Below, piece by piece: positions 16,716 through 23,987 of a stretch of 64,000 bases of DNA. The notes beneath the pieces were generated by a model, which saw only the letters and a program-made list of their open reading frames with translations, did not search any database and had not been told where the DNA came from. Where the stretch lies: the NCBI GenBank assembly GCA_964531265.1, contig CAZHDW010000003.1, positions 1 through 64,000 on the forward strand, given 5' to 3'. Made by a program: the position numbers and the translations under genes. This DNA comes from Hominenteromicrobium sp964531265. GTDB lineage: Bacteria > Bacillota > Clostridia > Oscillospirales > Acutalibacteraceae. Each line of letters starts with the position of its first letter. Position 1 is the first letter of the stretch.

Positions 16716-17567
16716 TCAGAAGTTTTCTCTCAGCCAAGCGATGTCTTCTGCGAGGCATGCAACGCGATCCTGCGGATCGTTGTAGCTTGCTTCACGCTCA
16801 ACTGTGAAGATGATGTCCTCATGCTGAGCCTCAACAGCAGCCTTAACAGCCTTCCAGTCAACAATACCGGTGCCCTGAGGAACATTCAGCTTGTCGCGCT
16901 CCTGCTTCATCTTGAGGAATTCCGGCGGCATGATCGGCTTGCCGTTCTCATCAAGCTGCGGCTTGAACGGAGGACGCGGAATGTGGCGAGAATGCGGCTG
17001 CTTAGCGCCGATAACGCCGTTATTTTCCTTAATGTGGATAGCACCGATACGGCCTGCATGGCTGTTGATGAATTCTACCGGGTTAACGCCGGCAGCGGAA
17101 CACCAGCCGCAGTCAAGCTGGAACAGTGTGACCTCCGGGTCGGAAGCCTCGATGAGCCAGTCGTAGAGGTACTTGCCCTGATCTACATAGAACTCGTCTG
17201 TGTGGTTGTGGTAACCGATCTTGATGCCGTACGGCTTTGCGATCTGGCCGAGGCGGTTAAGCTCTGCGGCAACCTCTTCAGCCTCTTCCTTTGTAGCAAA
17301 GTCAGTCATCGGGCAGATGATCAGCTTTGTGCCGAGCTCTGCGAAGTAGGGGATGACCTCTTCGATCTTATCAAGGCCGATATGTGCGGACGGAACCTTA
17401 AGGCCTGTCTCTGCGATAACCTTCTTCATCTCTTCGAGCGGAACAGCTGTGAAGTCAGCAGTGAATTCTGCACCGTCATAGCCGAGCTTTGCGATTGTCT
17501 GAAGCTTCTCGATCGGGCTGAGCTGCTCAGATACAAGTGAGTAAACCTGTACGTTGATATTTGCCAT
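16716..17567 (-). CDS. Sugar phosphate isomerase/epimerase family protein (C)
   Basis: 283 residues and the near-twin of epimerase B: same barrel, same metal blocks (GYHNHTDEF, FQLDCGWC, AIHIKENN, VEREAS) and the same insertion beginning KQPHSRHIPRPP. The chosen ATG follows AGGTG; a GTG four codons upstream is possible. The two copies differ mostly in the first 45 residues and in scattered conservative changes, which points to recent duplication or ongoing gene conversion. Positioned between epimerase B and the dehydrogenase gene, with hairpins on both sides that could give each gene a different transcript level. Confidence 0.85.
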   Translation of the reverse strand: MANINVQVYSLVSEQLSPIEKLQTIAKLGYDGAEFTADFTAVPLEEMKKVIAETGLKVPSAHIGLDKIEEVIPYFAELGTKLIICPMTDFATKEEAEEVAAELNRLGQIAKPYGIKIGYHNHTDEFYVDQGKYLYDWLIEASDPEVTLFQLDCGWCSAAGVNPVEFINSHAGRIGAIHIKENNGVIGAKQPHSRHIPRPPFKPQLDENGKPIMPPEFLKMKQERDKLNVPQGTGIVDWKAVKAAVEAQHEDIIFTVEREASYNDPQDRVACLAEDIAWLRENF

Positions 17568-17599
17568 ATTGAAACACACCTTTCTGAAATCTTATAAAA

Positions 17600-17627
17600 T
17601 GTGCGGCGACACTAATGCCGCCGCACA
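17600..17627 (-). terminator. Hairpin between the dehydrogenase and epimerase C genes
   Basis: GTGCGGCG/CGCCGCAC stem followed on the minus strand by ATTTTATAAG. Could act as a partial terminator or RNA-stabilising structure. Confidence 0.6.
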
Positions 17628-17650
17628 CGTTAGAACACTATTTTTAAATA

Positions 17651-18769
17651 TTAGTCGAAGTAAACCGGCTTGCCAGTCTTGGAGGACTCGTAGATAGCGT
17701 CGAGGATTCTTGTAACAACGAATGCCTGATCTGCTGTGACGAACAGTTCGCCCTCGCCCTTCAGAGCTGCAACCCAGATCTCTGCTTCCTTGGACTTCGG
17801 TGCCGGACCCTGAGAGAAGCCCGGGATGTAGCCAGCAACCTTGTTGCCAACCCAAGAAATTGTCGGGTAAGAAGCAACAACGTGGTTCAGGCGTACACGG
17901 CCTTCCTTAGTATCGAGACCGCCCTTAGTACCTGCGAGCATTGTGTATGCATTGCCGTTAGCAGCGTAGTCTTCAGCCATGTTGATAGCCCAAGCTGCAC
18001 GGAGAACGATTGTAGCACCGTTCTTCATCTTGATGAAGCCAACAGCGGAGTCTTCAACGTCATATGTCTCATGGTTCCATGTGTCATGCTTGCCCATGAA
18101 GTTGACCTGGCCCTGATGATCAGCGTCGAGGATGCGGCCGAGCTTCTCGAAGGAAGTACCGACAACATAATCAACGTCGTAGTTGTTCATGAGGAACAGT
18201 GTGAAGTCGAGGCAGTGTGTACCGATATCGATCAGCGGACCGCCGCCCTGCTTGGACTTATCTGTGAATACGCCCCATGTCGGAACACCACGGCGGCGGA
18301 GGTATGTAGCCTCTGCATAGTAAACGTCGCCGAGGAGACCCTCGTCAACAACCTTCTTAGCAACCTGGTTCTCCGGGAAGTGACGATACTGATAACCGAT
18401 TGTCAGCATCTTGCCGGTTCTGTCTCTAGCCTCGAGCATCTTTCTTGCGTCTTCTGTTGTAGCAGCCATCGGCTTCTCGCACAGAACGTGCTTGCCAGCC
18501 TCGAGAGCAGCAACGGAGATTTCGCAGTGAGCGATGTTCGGAGTAAGAACGTGAACTGCGTCGATTGTCGGATCAGCCAGCAGCTCCTTGTAGTCTGTAT
18601 AAACCTTTGCGTCCGGTGTGCCGTACTCTTTAGCAGCCTTTTCAGCTCTTTCGATGATAAGGTCGCAGAATGCGCACATATCTACGCCTTCCATTGCAGC
18701 CATGCCCGGGAAGTGCTTGCCGTTAGCGATACCGCCACAGCCGATGAAGCCAACTCTTACGTTTGCCAT
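17651..18769 (-). CDS. Gfo/Idh/MocA-family oxidoreductase (third in window)
   Basis: A 372-residue NAD(P)-dependent dehydrogenase with canonical GFIGCGGIANGKH nucleotide loop, the CEKPMAAT motif (EKP lysine) near residue 98 and GGGPLIDIGTHCLDF holding the catalytic Asp/His. C-terminal alpha/beta domain complete. It differs from the tandem pair at 4-6 kb, which has non-canonical loops. RBS AGGAGG. First gene of the unit feeding epimerases C and B; its upstream region carries a promoter and repeated TGTGCA elements. C-ending codons suggest strong expression. Likely oxidises a sugar, inositol or glycoside hydroxyl. Confidence 0.88.
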   Translation of the reverse strand: MANVRVGFIGCGGIANGKHFPGMAAMEGVDMCAFCDLIIERAEKAAKEYGTPDAKVYTDYKELLADPTIDAVHVLTPNIAHCEISVAALEAGKHVLCEKPMAATTEDARKMLEARDRTGKMLTIGYQYRHFPENQVAKKVVDEGLLGDVYYAEATYLRRRGVPTWGVFTDKSKQGGGPLIDIGTHCLDFTLFLMNNYDVDYVVGTSFEKLGRILDADHQGQVNFMGKHDTWNHETYDVEDSAVGFIKMKNGATIVLRAAWAINMAEDYAANGNAYTMLAGTKGGLDTKEGRVRLNHVVASYPTISWVGNKVAGYIPGFSQGPAPKSKEAEIWVAALKGEGELFVTADQAFVVTRILDAIYESSKTGKPVYFD

Positions 18770-18846
18770 TGGAATTTCTCCTCCTAAATAATTAAATTAA
18801 ATATTGTCGGGTCACTTGAACCCATACCAACTTAGTTTACGATGTT

Positions 18847-18875
18847 ATTTTACTCCATCCAAACGAAAATGTAAA
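18847..18875 (-). promoter_or_regulatory. Promoter of the dehydrogenase-epimerase unit
   Basis: On the minus strand TTTACA, 17-bp spacer, TAAAAT, 78 bases before the start codon. The region up to about 19020 holds no gene. Confidence 0.65.
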
Positions 18876-18980
18876 TACCTTTTTGGTAAAAATGCGAATC
18901 TGTACAAGATTCAACCGTAAACTTTGTGCAAAATGCAAATAGCTTTTTTGAAAATTCAACGCACGTGATAAAAATTCCAC

Positions 18981-19008
18981 CGATATTTGTGCATTTTTGC
19001 ACATATCG
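18981..19008. repeat. Dyad symmetry upstream of the dehydrogenase-epimerase promoter
   Basis: CGATA-tt-TGTGCA-tttt-TGCACA-TATCG, a near-perfect dyad about 105 bp upstream of the -35 box. A related TTTGTGCAAAATGCAAA lies at 18923-18939. Candidate regulator binding sites. Confidence 0.5.
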
Positions 19009-19025
19009 ATGTCACCGAACTGTGC

Positions 19026-19059
19026 AAAAAAAACGGTGCACAGCGTTTGCTGTGCACCG
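19026..19059 (-). terminator. Intrinsic terminator of proS
   Basis: 10-bp stem CGGTGCACAG/CTGTGCACCG followed by eight T on the minus strand. Confidence 0.9.
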
Positions 19060-19074
19060 AAGGTTATGGTGATA

Positions 19075-20514
19075 TCAATACTGCTTGCCCCAAAATACCA
19101 TGTGCTTTGCGGGCTTTCCGCAGCAAACGCAGGTATCGGCAAGGTGTTCCTCATGGAACGGGATGCAGCGGGATTTTACGCCGCCGGTAGCGTCCTTAAG
19201 CTTATCCTCGCAGGCGCTGTCTCCGCACCACATAGCCTTGATGAAGCCAGGCTTGTTGGCTGCCGTATCGACAAACTCGTCGAATGTGGTGGCAACAAAG
19301 GTCTTCTCCTCAAGGTTCTTGAGTGCGCGCTCATACAGACCGTCATGCACAGCCTGCAAAGCTTTGGTAATCTCCTCCTCGAGGTTGTCGAGGGAGACGA
19401 AGATCTTTTCTCTTGTGTCGCGGCGGACAAGAACACACTGGTTGTTCTCGATGTCCTTCGGGCCGAGCTCCAGACGCAGAGGAACGCCCTGCATCTCATA
19501 CTGGCTGAATTTCCAGCCGGGGGAGTTCTCTGTGTCGTCCAGCTTTACGCGGAAGGTGTTCTTAAGGCTCTCGTATACCTCGTTTGCCTTGTCCAGAACG
19601 CCCGGCTTATGCTGAGCGATAGGAATAATGGCAAGCTGCACGGGAGCGACCTTCGGCGGAAGCACAAGACCATTATCATCGCCGTGAACCATGATGATAG
19701 CACCTATCATACGTGTGGAAACGCCCCAGGAGGTCTGGTGCGGATACTGCAGCTTATTGTCGCGGCCGGTGAAGGTGATGTCAAAGTTCTTTGCCCAGCC
19801 GTCTCCGAAGTAATGGGAGGTGCCGCCCTGAAGAGCAACACCGTTGTGCATCATGGGCTCAATGGTGTAGGTTGCAACGGCGCCGGCGAATTTCTCTTTC
19901 TCGGTCTTCTGGCCGGTGACAGCCGGGATAGCGAGCACGTTCTTGTAGAACTCCTCATATGTGCGGAGCATACCGAGTGTCTCGTCCATTGCTTCCTCAG
20001 CGGTCTCGTGCATTGTGTGGCCCTCTTGCCACAGGAACTCGGAGGAGCGCAGGAACGGACGTGTGGTCTTTTCCCAACGAACAACGGAGCACCACTGATT
20101 GTAGAGCTTGGGCAGGTCACGGTAGGATTTGATTATCTTCTGATAATGCTCGCAGAAGAGAATCTCACTTGTGGGGCGAACGCAGAGGCGTTCTGTAAGC
20201 TTTTCGCTGCCACCCTCTGTGACCCATGCAACCTCCGGAGCAAAGCCCTTAACGTGGTCTTTCTCCTTCTGAAGCAGGGATTCGGGGATGAAGAGCGGCA
20301 TGTATACGTTCTGGTGGCCGGTAGCCTTGAAGCGGCTGTCAAGCTCCCTCTGAATATTTTCCCAGATAGCGTAGCCGTACGGCTGGATTATCATGCAGCC
20401 CTTTACGCTGGAGTAATCCATGAGCTCGGCCTTCTTAACAATATCGGTGTACCATTTTGAAAAATCGACATCCATGGATGTGATGTCGGCAACCATCTTT
20501 TTCTGATTAGCCAA
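19075..20514 (-). CDS. proS: Prolyl-tRNA synthetase, short (archaeal/eukaryotic-like) type
   Basis: 479 residues, a class II synthetase charging tRNA-Pro. Motif 2 is RWEKTTRPFLRSSEFLW; GQNG-type bacterial insertion domain is absent, and the C-terminal zinc-binding-like domain (CGDSACEDKL, CIPF, CVCCGK) ending in aromatic Tyr is present, as in type 3 ProS of Clostridia. I place the start at a TTG preceded by GAAAGGA, giving MANQKKMV..., which matches family N termini; the ATG ten codons upstream has no ribosome site. Monocistronic with own promoter and terminator. Confidence 0.92.
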   Translation of the reverse strand: MANQKKMVADITSMDVDFSKWYTDIVKKAELMDYSSVKGCMIIQPYGYAIWENIQRELDSRFKATGHQNVYMPLFIPESLLQKEKDHVKGFAPEVAWVTEGGSEKLTERLCVRPTSEILFCEHYQKIIKSYRDLPKLYNQWCSVVRWEKTTRPFLRSSEFLWQEGHTMHETAEEAMDETLGMLRTYEEFYKNVLAIPAVTGQKTEKEKFAGAVATYTIEPMMHNGVALQGGTSHYFGDGWAKNFDITFTGRDNKLQYPHQTSWGVSTRMIGAIIMVHGDDNGLVLPPKVAPVQLAIIPIAQHKPGVLDKANEVYESLKNTFRVKLDDTENSPGWKFSQYEMQGVPLRLELGPKDIENNQCVLVRRDTREKIFVSLDNLEEEITKALQAVHDGLYERALKNLEEKTFVATTFDEFVDTAANKPGFIKAMWCGDSACEDKLKDATGGVKSRCIPFHEEHLADTCVCCGKPAKHMVFWGKQY

Positions 20515-20555
20515 GAGATTCAGTCCTTTCCGAAATACAGTCATTCAGTCTTACT

Positions 20556-20584
20556 ATTATAGCGAATAAGAGCGTGAAAAGCAA
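20556..20584 (-). promoter_or_regulatory. Promoter of proS
   Basis: Minus strand TTGCTT, 17-bp spacer, TATAAT, 41 bases upstream of the TTG start. No T-box leader is visible. Confidence 0.6.
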
Positions 20585-20596
20585 GGCTTTTAGGCA

Positions 20597-20630
20597 GGAA
20601 AAAAGGCGAACAGCCTGAGCTGTCCGCCTT
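20597..20630 (-). terminator. Intrinsic terminator of acpP
   Basis: Stem AAGGCG-a-ACAGC / GCTGT-c-CGCCTT with a four-base loop and a T-run on the minus strand. Confidence 0.85.
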
Positions 20631-20644
20631 ATGGAAAACCAATA

Positions 20645-20872
20645 TTACTGATTGTCTTCGATGTAATGGGCGATAGCACCGACGGTCTTAAGATTTTCGA
20701 CCTCGTCGTCCGGAACTTCGATACCGAATTCATCTTCAAGGCACATTACCAGATCGATAACAGTGAGAGAATCTGCGTCGAGATCATCAACGAGATTGGA
20801 ATCTTCATTGATATCTTCCGGATCGATGCTGAGCTGATCGGCTACGATCTCAATTACCTTTTCCAGAACCAT
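20645..20872 (-). CDS. acpP: Acyl carrier protein
   Basis: 75 residues, highly acidic, with the phosphopantetheine attachment Ser35 in DADSLTVIDLVM. Carrier of growing acyl chains in fatty acid synthesis; modified by holo-ACP synthase. Length and helix pattern are typical, although the residue before the motif is Asp rather than the common Gly (LGADSLD). It stands alone here without fab genes, divergent from aroE. AGGAGG ribosome site. No convincing -10/-35 pair was found on its own strand in the 177-bp gap. Confidence 0.93.
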   Translation of the reverse strand: MVLEKVIEIVADQLSIDPEDINEDSNLVDDLDADSLTVIDLVMCLEDEFGIEVPDDEVENLKTVGAIAHYIEDNQ

Positions 20873-20928
20873 TATTGTATTCCTCCTATACTTTGATTAA
20901 TATAGCAAGTACTGCATCGTTTGCCGTA

Positions 20929-20957
20929 TGGACAAAATATCTTCGGCATGATACAAT
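20929..20957 (+). promoter_or_regulatory. Probable promoter of aroE-aroK
   Basis: TGGACA, 17-bp spacer, TACAAT, leaving an untranslated leader of about 85 bases before aroE. Confidence 0.55.
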
Positions 20958-21049
20958 CGGGAAGTACTTCATCTACATTGTATTGATGCACTCATTGTTT
21001 GTCAATATCCATTGCAAATTTTTTTCTTGGGAAAGGGGAGTATTTTGTT

Positions 21050-21919
21050 ATGAAATTGGAAAATTTTGCTGTTATAGGGCATCCGATAGGTCACACGATG
21101 TCTCCGTTCATACATGAACGCCTGTTTAAAAGGAGCGGTTTTGCCCCGAAATATTCGGTTTTTGATGTCCCGGAGCTTGCAAAAGGGCTGGATGAGCTGA
21201 AAAAGCTTGACGGCTTTAACATTACTATCCCCCATAAAAGCGGTATTCTGCCGTATCTCGATGAGATCGACCGTAAGGCCGAGCTTTTCGGCTCGGTAAA
21301 CACCGTGAGGGTGGAGGACGGAAGGATGTGCGGCTACACTACGGACGGTGCCGGCTGCCGCATGGCGCTCGGCCGCTATGGGTTTGACCTGAACGGCGAG
21401 CTGCTGCTGCTCGGCCGCGGCGGCGCAGCAAGAGCCATTGCGTTCGAGGCGGTTATGACGGCGGATGCACCAAGGCTCGATATAGCGTGCCGTGAGAGCT
21501 CCGCAGAGCTTGCAAAGGAGCTTTGCGCAGAGCTTTCAAGGCTGTGTACGGAGCTTAAAAAGGACGGAAAATTTCGCGTTCTGAGCTATGATGCGCTTGA
21601 CAAGGAGGACAAAAGGTATACACTAATACTTAATACGACGAGTGTCGGCATGTACCCGAATGCCGGTATGAGCGTTGTCGGCAGTAGCGTTCTTGAAAGG
21701 GGCCGTGCCGTCTTTGATGCCGTTTATAATCCGGGCGAGACGGAGCTTCTGCGTCTGGCACGCGAGAGCGGAGCGACTGCGATAGGTGGAATGGGTATGC
21801 TGGTGTGCCAAGCTGTAAAGGCACACGAAATATGGTATGGTGCGTCCTTCAAAGAAGATGATATAGAACAGCTCATCAGGGACGCCGAGGCGGAGACGGA
21901 GAGAATCTTCCGCCGATAA
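21050..21919 (+). CDS. aroE: Shikimate dehydrogenase
   Basis: 289 residues; NADPH-dependent reduction of 3-dehydroshikimate to shikimate. Substrate block GHPIGHTMSPFIHE at 9-22, NITIPHK with the catalytic Lys near 65, TTDGAG (Asp equivalent of NTDxxG) near 100 and the dinucleotide loop GRGGAARAIAFE. GGGGAG lies nine bases before the ATG; the frame extends 17 codons upstream without a ribosome site. Small changes from consensus (HTMS for HSxS) are within family variation. First gene of the aromatic cluster, 17 bases upstream of aroK. Confidence 0.92.
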   Translation: MKLENFAVIGHPIGHTMSPFIHERLFKRSGFAPKYSVFDVPELAKGLDELKKLDGFNITIPHKSGILPYLDEIDRKAELFGSVNTVRVEDGRMCGYTTDGAGCRMALGRYGFDLNGELLLLGRGGAARAIAFEAVMTADAPRLDIACRESSAELAKELCAELSRLCTELKKDGKFRVLSYDALDKEDKRYTLILNTTSVGMYPNAGMSVVGSSVLERGRAVFDAVYNPGETELLRLARESGATAIGGMGMLVCQAVKAHEIWYGASFKEDDIEQLIRDAEAETERIFRR

Positions 21920-21936
21920 AACTGGGAGGAATGAAA

Positions 21937-22599
21937 ATGGAGACAGAGCTTCAGCCGGAACTTATGGAGCCGGAGCACGGCAATATTATTCTCAGCGGCT
22001 TTATGGGCTGCGGCAAAACAACGATAGGCCGCAGGCTGGCCTCCGTTCTGCAAATGAAATTTGTGGACATGGATCTCTATATCGAGAAAAAAACGGGCCT
22101 TACCGTGTCCGAGATATTTGCACAGCATGGTGAGGCATATTTCCGCGCCCTTGAAACGGAGACCGTGCGCGAGCTGTCAAAGGAGAAGCACTATGTCATC
22201 GCGACCGGCGGAGGAACTCTTATGCGCCGCGAGAATGTGGATGAATTTCACAGGGGCGGCGGAAAGATATACTACCTGTCCGTGCCGCTTGCGGCCTTGA
22301 AGGAGAGACTCAAGAACGATAAGCGCCGTCCGCTTTTGCAGACTCCGGACAGAAATGCCGTTATCGAGAGGCTGCTTGAGGAGCGTACACCGCAGTATCT
22401 TGCCTCGGCGGACGTTGTTGTCGATGCCGGTGCACCGACGATAGTGGTGGTTCGCCGTATATGCGCCCTGCGCGGTGCCGAACCCGAAAGCACGGCTGCG
22501 CGGACGCCGAGAGACAGCGATGGCGCGGCTAAAAGGAAAAAGCGCCGCAGGCGCGGAAAACGCGGCTCGGGTGCGCAGGCGACGGATAAAAAAGCTTGA
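21937..22599 (+). CDS. aroK: Shikimate kinase with basic C-terminal extension
   Basis: 220 residues; ATP-dependent phosphorylation of shikimate. P-loop GFMGCGKTT near residue 25, VDMDLYIEKKTG with substrate Asp, TGGGT glycine-rich substrate site and RRPLL lid arginines are visible. Typical shikimate kinases end near residue 170; this one continues with a Lys/Arg-rich tail (KRKKRRRRGKRGSG) of about 40 residues. The tail could bind nucleic acid or ribosomes or be a disordered relic. Start chosen at the second ATG, seven bases after GGGAGGA; the first ATG touches that site. Ends inside the aroF promoter. Confidence 0.9.
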   Translation: METELQPELMEPEHGNIILSGFMGCGKTTIGRRLASVLQMKFVDMDLYIEKKTGLTVSEIFAQHGEAYFRALETETVRELSKEKHYVIATGGGTLMRRENVDEFHRGGGKIYYLSVPLAALKERLKNDKRRPLLQTPDRNAVIERLLEERTPQYLASADVVVDAGAPTIVVVRRICALRGAEPESTAARTPRDSDGAAKRKKRRRRGKRGSGAQATDKKA

Positions 22600-22624
22600 C
22601 AAAGCCGATGCATAGGCGTAAACT
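22596..22624 (+). promoter_or_regulatory. Promoter of the aroF operon
   Basis: Perfect TTGACA, 17-bp spacer, TAAACT. It overlaps the aroK stop codon and gives a leader of about 320 bases before aroF, which holds the leader peptide and terminator below. Confidence 0.75.
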
Positions 22625-22682
22625 AAACTTGTCTTAAACGACGTTATACAACAGTTTTTCGGCAAAAGGAAAGGCGTTCAGC

Positions 22683-22799
22683 ATGAATTCCGCATTGTTC
22701 ACAGCACGATTTACAATGTATTATTGCACACGATTTAGCAGCGTGTGCTATTTGTCGTATGTGAATATACCGGATGACGCTTGTTCGAAGCAGGTATAA
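22683..22799 (+). CDS. Aromatic-rich leader peptide of the aroF attenuator
   Basis: A 38-codon frame with a proper ribosome site (AAGGAAAGG, eight bases before ATG). It encodes a peptide beginning MNSALFTARFTMYYCTRF; seven of the first 26 residues are Phe or Tyr (Phe 6, 10, 18; Tyr 13, 14, 23, 26). A perfect 7-bp hairpin (GCACACG/CGTGTGC, 22726-22748) begins right after the Tyr-Tyr codons. The frame ends 51 bases before a strong terminator. I infer a stalling peptide sensing charged tRNA-Tyr/Phe. Too short and compositionally odd to be an enzyme. Confidence 0.65.
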   Translation: MNSALFTARFTMYYCTRFSSVCYLSYVNIPDDACSKQV

Positions 22800-22829
22800 G
22801 GCTTCCTTATACGGTCGGACGAACTTTTT
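22783..22829 (+). repeat. Second hairpin in the aroF leader, overlapping the leader-peptide stop
   Basis: Outer stem GTTCG/CGAAC and inner perfect stem GTATAAGG/CCTTATAC with a three-base loop, followed by TTTTT. It spans the leader stop codon, so a terminating ribosome would disrupt it. CGAAGC within it (22786-22791) could instead pair with GCTTCG in the terminator (22868-22873). Confidence 0.55.
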
Positions 22830-22850
22830 GCAGATAACAGCATGATCGAC

Positions 22851-22880
22851 AAGCGGAGTCCCGAGGGGCTTCGCTTTTTT
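22851..22880 (+). terminator. Attenuator terminator upstream of aroF
   Basis: Eleven paired bases (two or three G-U) capped by a CGAG tetraloop, then a T6 run. It lies after the leader peptide and 70 bases before aroF, so it would stop transcription unless an alternative fold forms. Confidence 0.8.
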
Positions 22881-22949
22881 ATTTGTGCCGGCTCTTCGAT
22901 AAGCCGAATTGATTAAAAGAGAATTGATTGAAAGAAAGGAAAGAGCATC

Positions 22950-23963
22950 ATGATCATTGTTTTAAAATCCAACAAAACAGAGGAGCAGGTAAAGCATTTT
23001 ATAGATTCACTGACAAGTCAGTATGACATAACCGTCAATACATGGGTTGGCACGCATTCAACCGTTCTCGGACTTCTGGGAGATACGGCAGCGGTGGACA
23101 GTGAATTTATTGCAGCTCAGGACATCGTGGAAAGCGTTAAAAGAGTTCAGGAGCCGTATAAAAAGGCCAACAGAAAATTCCACCCGGATGACACGGTCAT
23201 CACGCTTCCCGGCGGACAGACGATAGGTGACGGCACCCTGAAGCTCATTGCGGGCCCGTGCTCAGTGGAAAGCGAAGAGCAGATATGCGAGGTGGCGGAG
23301 CGCGTCAAGGTCTCCGGTGCAACGTTTTTGAGGGGCGGCGCCTTCAAGCCGAGAACCTCCCCGTACGCTTTCCAGGGACTCAAGGCCGAGGGACTTGAGC
23401 TGCTTAAAAAGGCCAGAGCAGAAACCGGCCTGCCGATAGTAACCGAGATAATGAGCGTCAGTCATCTCGACCTCTTCGAGGACGTGGATGTCATTCAGGT
23501 CGGTGCGAGAAATATGCAGAATTTCGAGCTTCTGAAGGCTCTCGGACATGTCGACAAGCCGATACTTTTGAAGCGCGGACTGGCAAATACGATAGAAGAG
23601 CTTTTGATGAGCGCGGAGTACATCATGGCCGGCGGAAATGACAGGGTTATCTTCTGCGAGCGCGGAATAAGAACCTTTGAGACCTATACGAGAAACACCC
23701 TCGACCTTTCCGCAGTGCCGATATTGAAGCGCCTTTCGCATCTGCCCGTGGTGGTGGATCCGAGCCATGCAAGCGGCATCAACTGGCTTGTTGAGCCGCT
23801 TGCAATAGCGGCTGCCGCTGTCGGTGCGGACGGACTCATCGTAGAGGTGCACAATAATCCGAGCCGTGCTCTGTGCGATGGTGCACAGTCGCTGACACCG
23901 GAACAGTTCGATGTGCTGGCAAAGAAGGTCATGGTCGTTTCCGAGACTGTAAAGGGCCTGTAA
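22950..23963 (+). CDS. aroF: 3-deoxy-7-phosphoheptulonate (DAHP) synthase
   Basis: 337 residues, condensing phosphoenolpyruvate and erythrose 4-phosphate in the first step to aromatics. Residues 1-70 form the ferredoxin-like regulatory domain of Thermotoga-type DAHP synthases; the barrel follows, with IAGPCSVES, RGGAFKPRTSPYAFQG, GARNMQNF and VVVDPSHASG. The N-terminal domain normally gives Tyr/Phe feedback inhibition, so the operon seems controlled by both enzyme inhibition and attenuation. RBS AAAGGAAAG. Head of aroF-tyrA-aroB-aroA-aroC-pheA. Confidence 0.95.
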   Translation: MIIVLKSNKTEEQVKHFIDSLTSQYDITVNTWVGTHSTVLGLLGDTAAVDSEFIAAQDIVESVKRVQEPYKKANRKFHPDDTVITLPGGQTIGDGTLKLIAGPCSVESEEQICEVAERVKVSGATFLRGGAFKPRTSPYAFQGLKAEGLELLKKARAETGLPIVTEIMSVSHLDLFEDVDVIQVGARNMQNFELLKALGHVDKPILLKRGLANTIEELLMSAEYIMAGGNDRVIFCERGIRTFETYTRNTLDLSAVPILKRLSHLPVVVDPSHASGINWLVEPLAIAAAAVGADGLIVEVHNNPSRALCDGAQSLTPEQFDVLAKKVMVVSETVKGL

Positions 23964-23987
23964 CGGGCTTTAGTGGGGGGGATTATC

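Noticed and set aside
18997..20460. 487-codon open frame on the plus strand opposite proS
   Set aside because: It is the mirror of the strongly biased proS codons; no ribosome site and no recognisable domain.
20873..20960. FapR-type operator between acpP and aroE
   Set aside because: AGTACT occurs, but the long FapR palindrome is not present.
22625..22949. T-box or riboswitch in the aroF leader
   Set aside because: No T-box sequence or specifier-loop layout and no known riboswitch core was recognised; the aromatic-rich frame explains the leader better.
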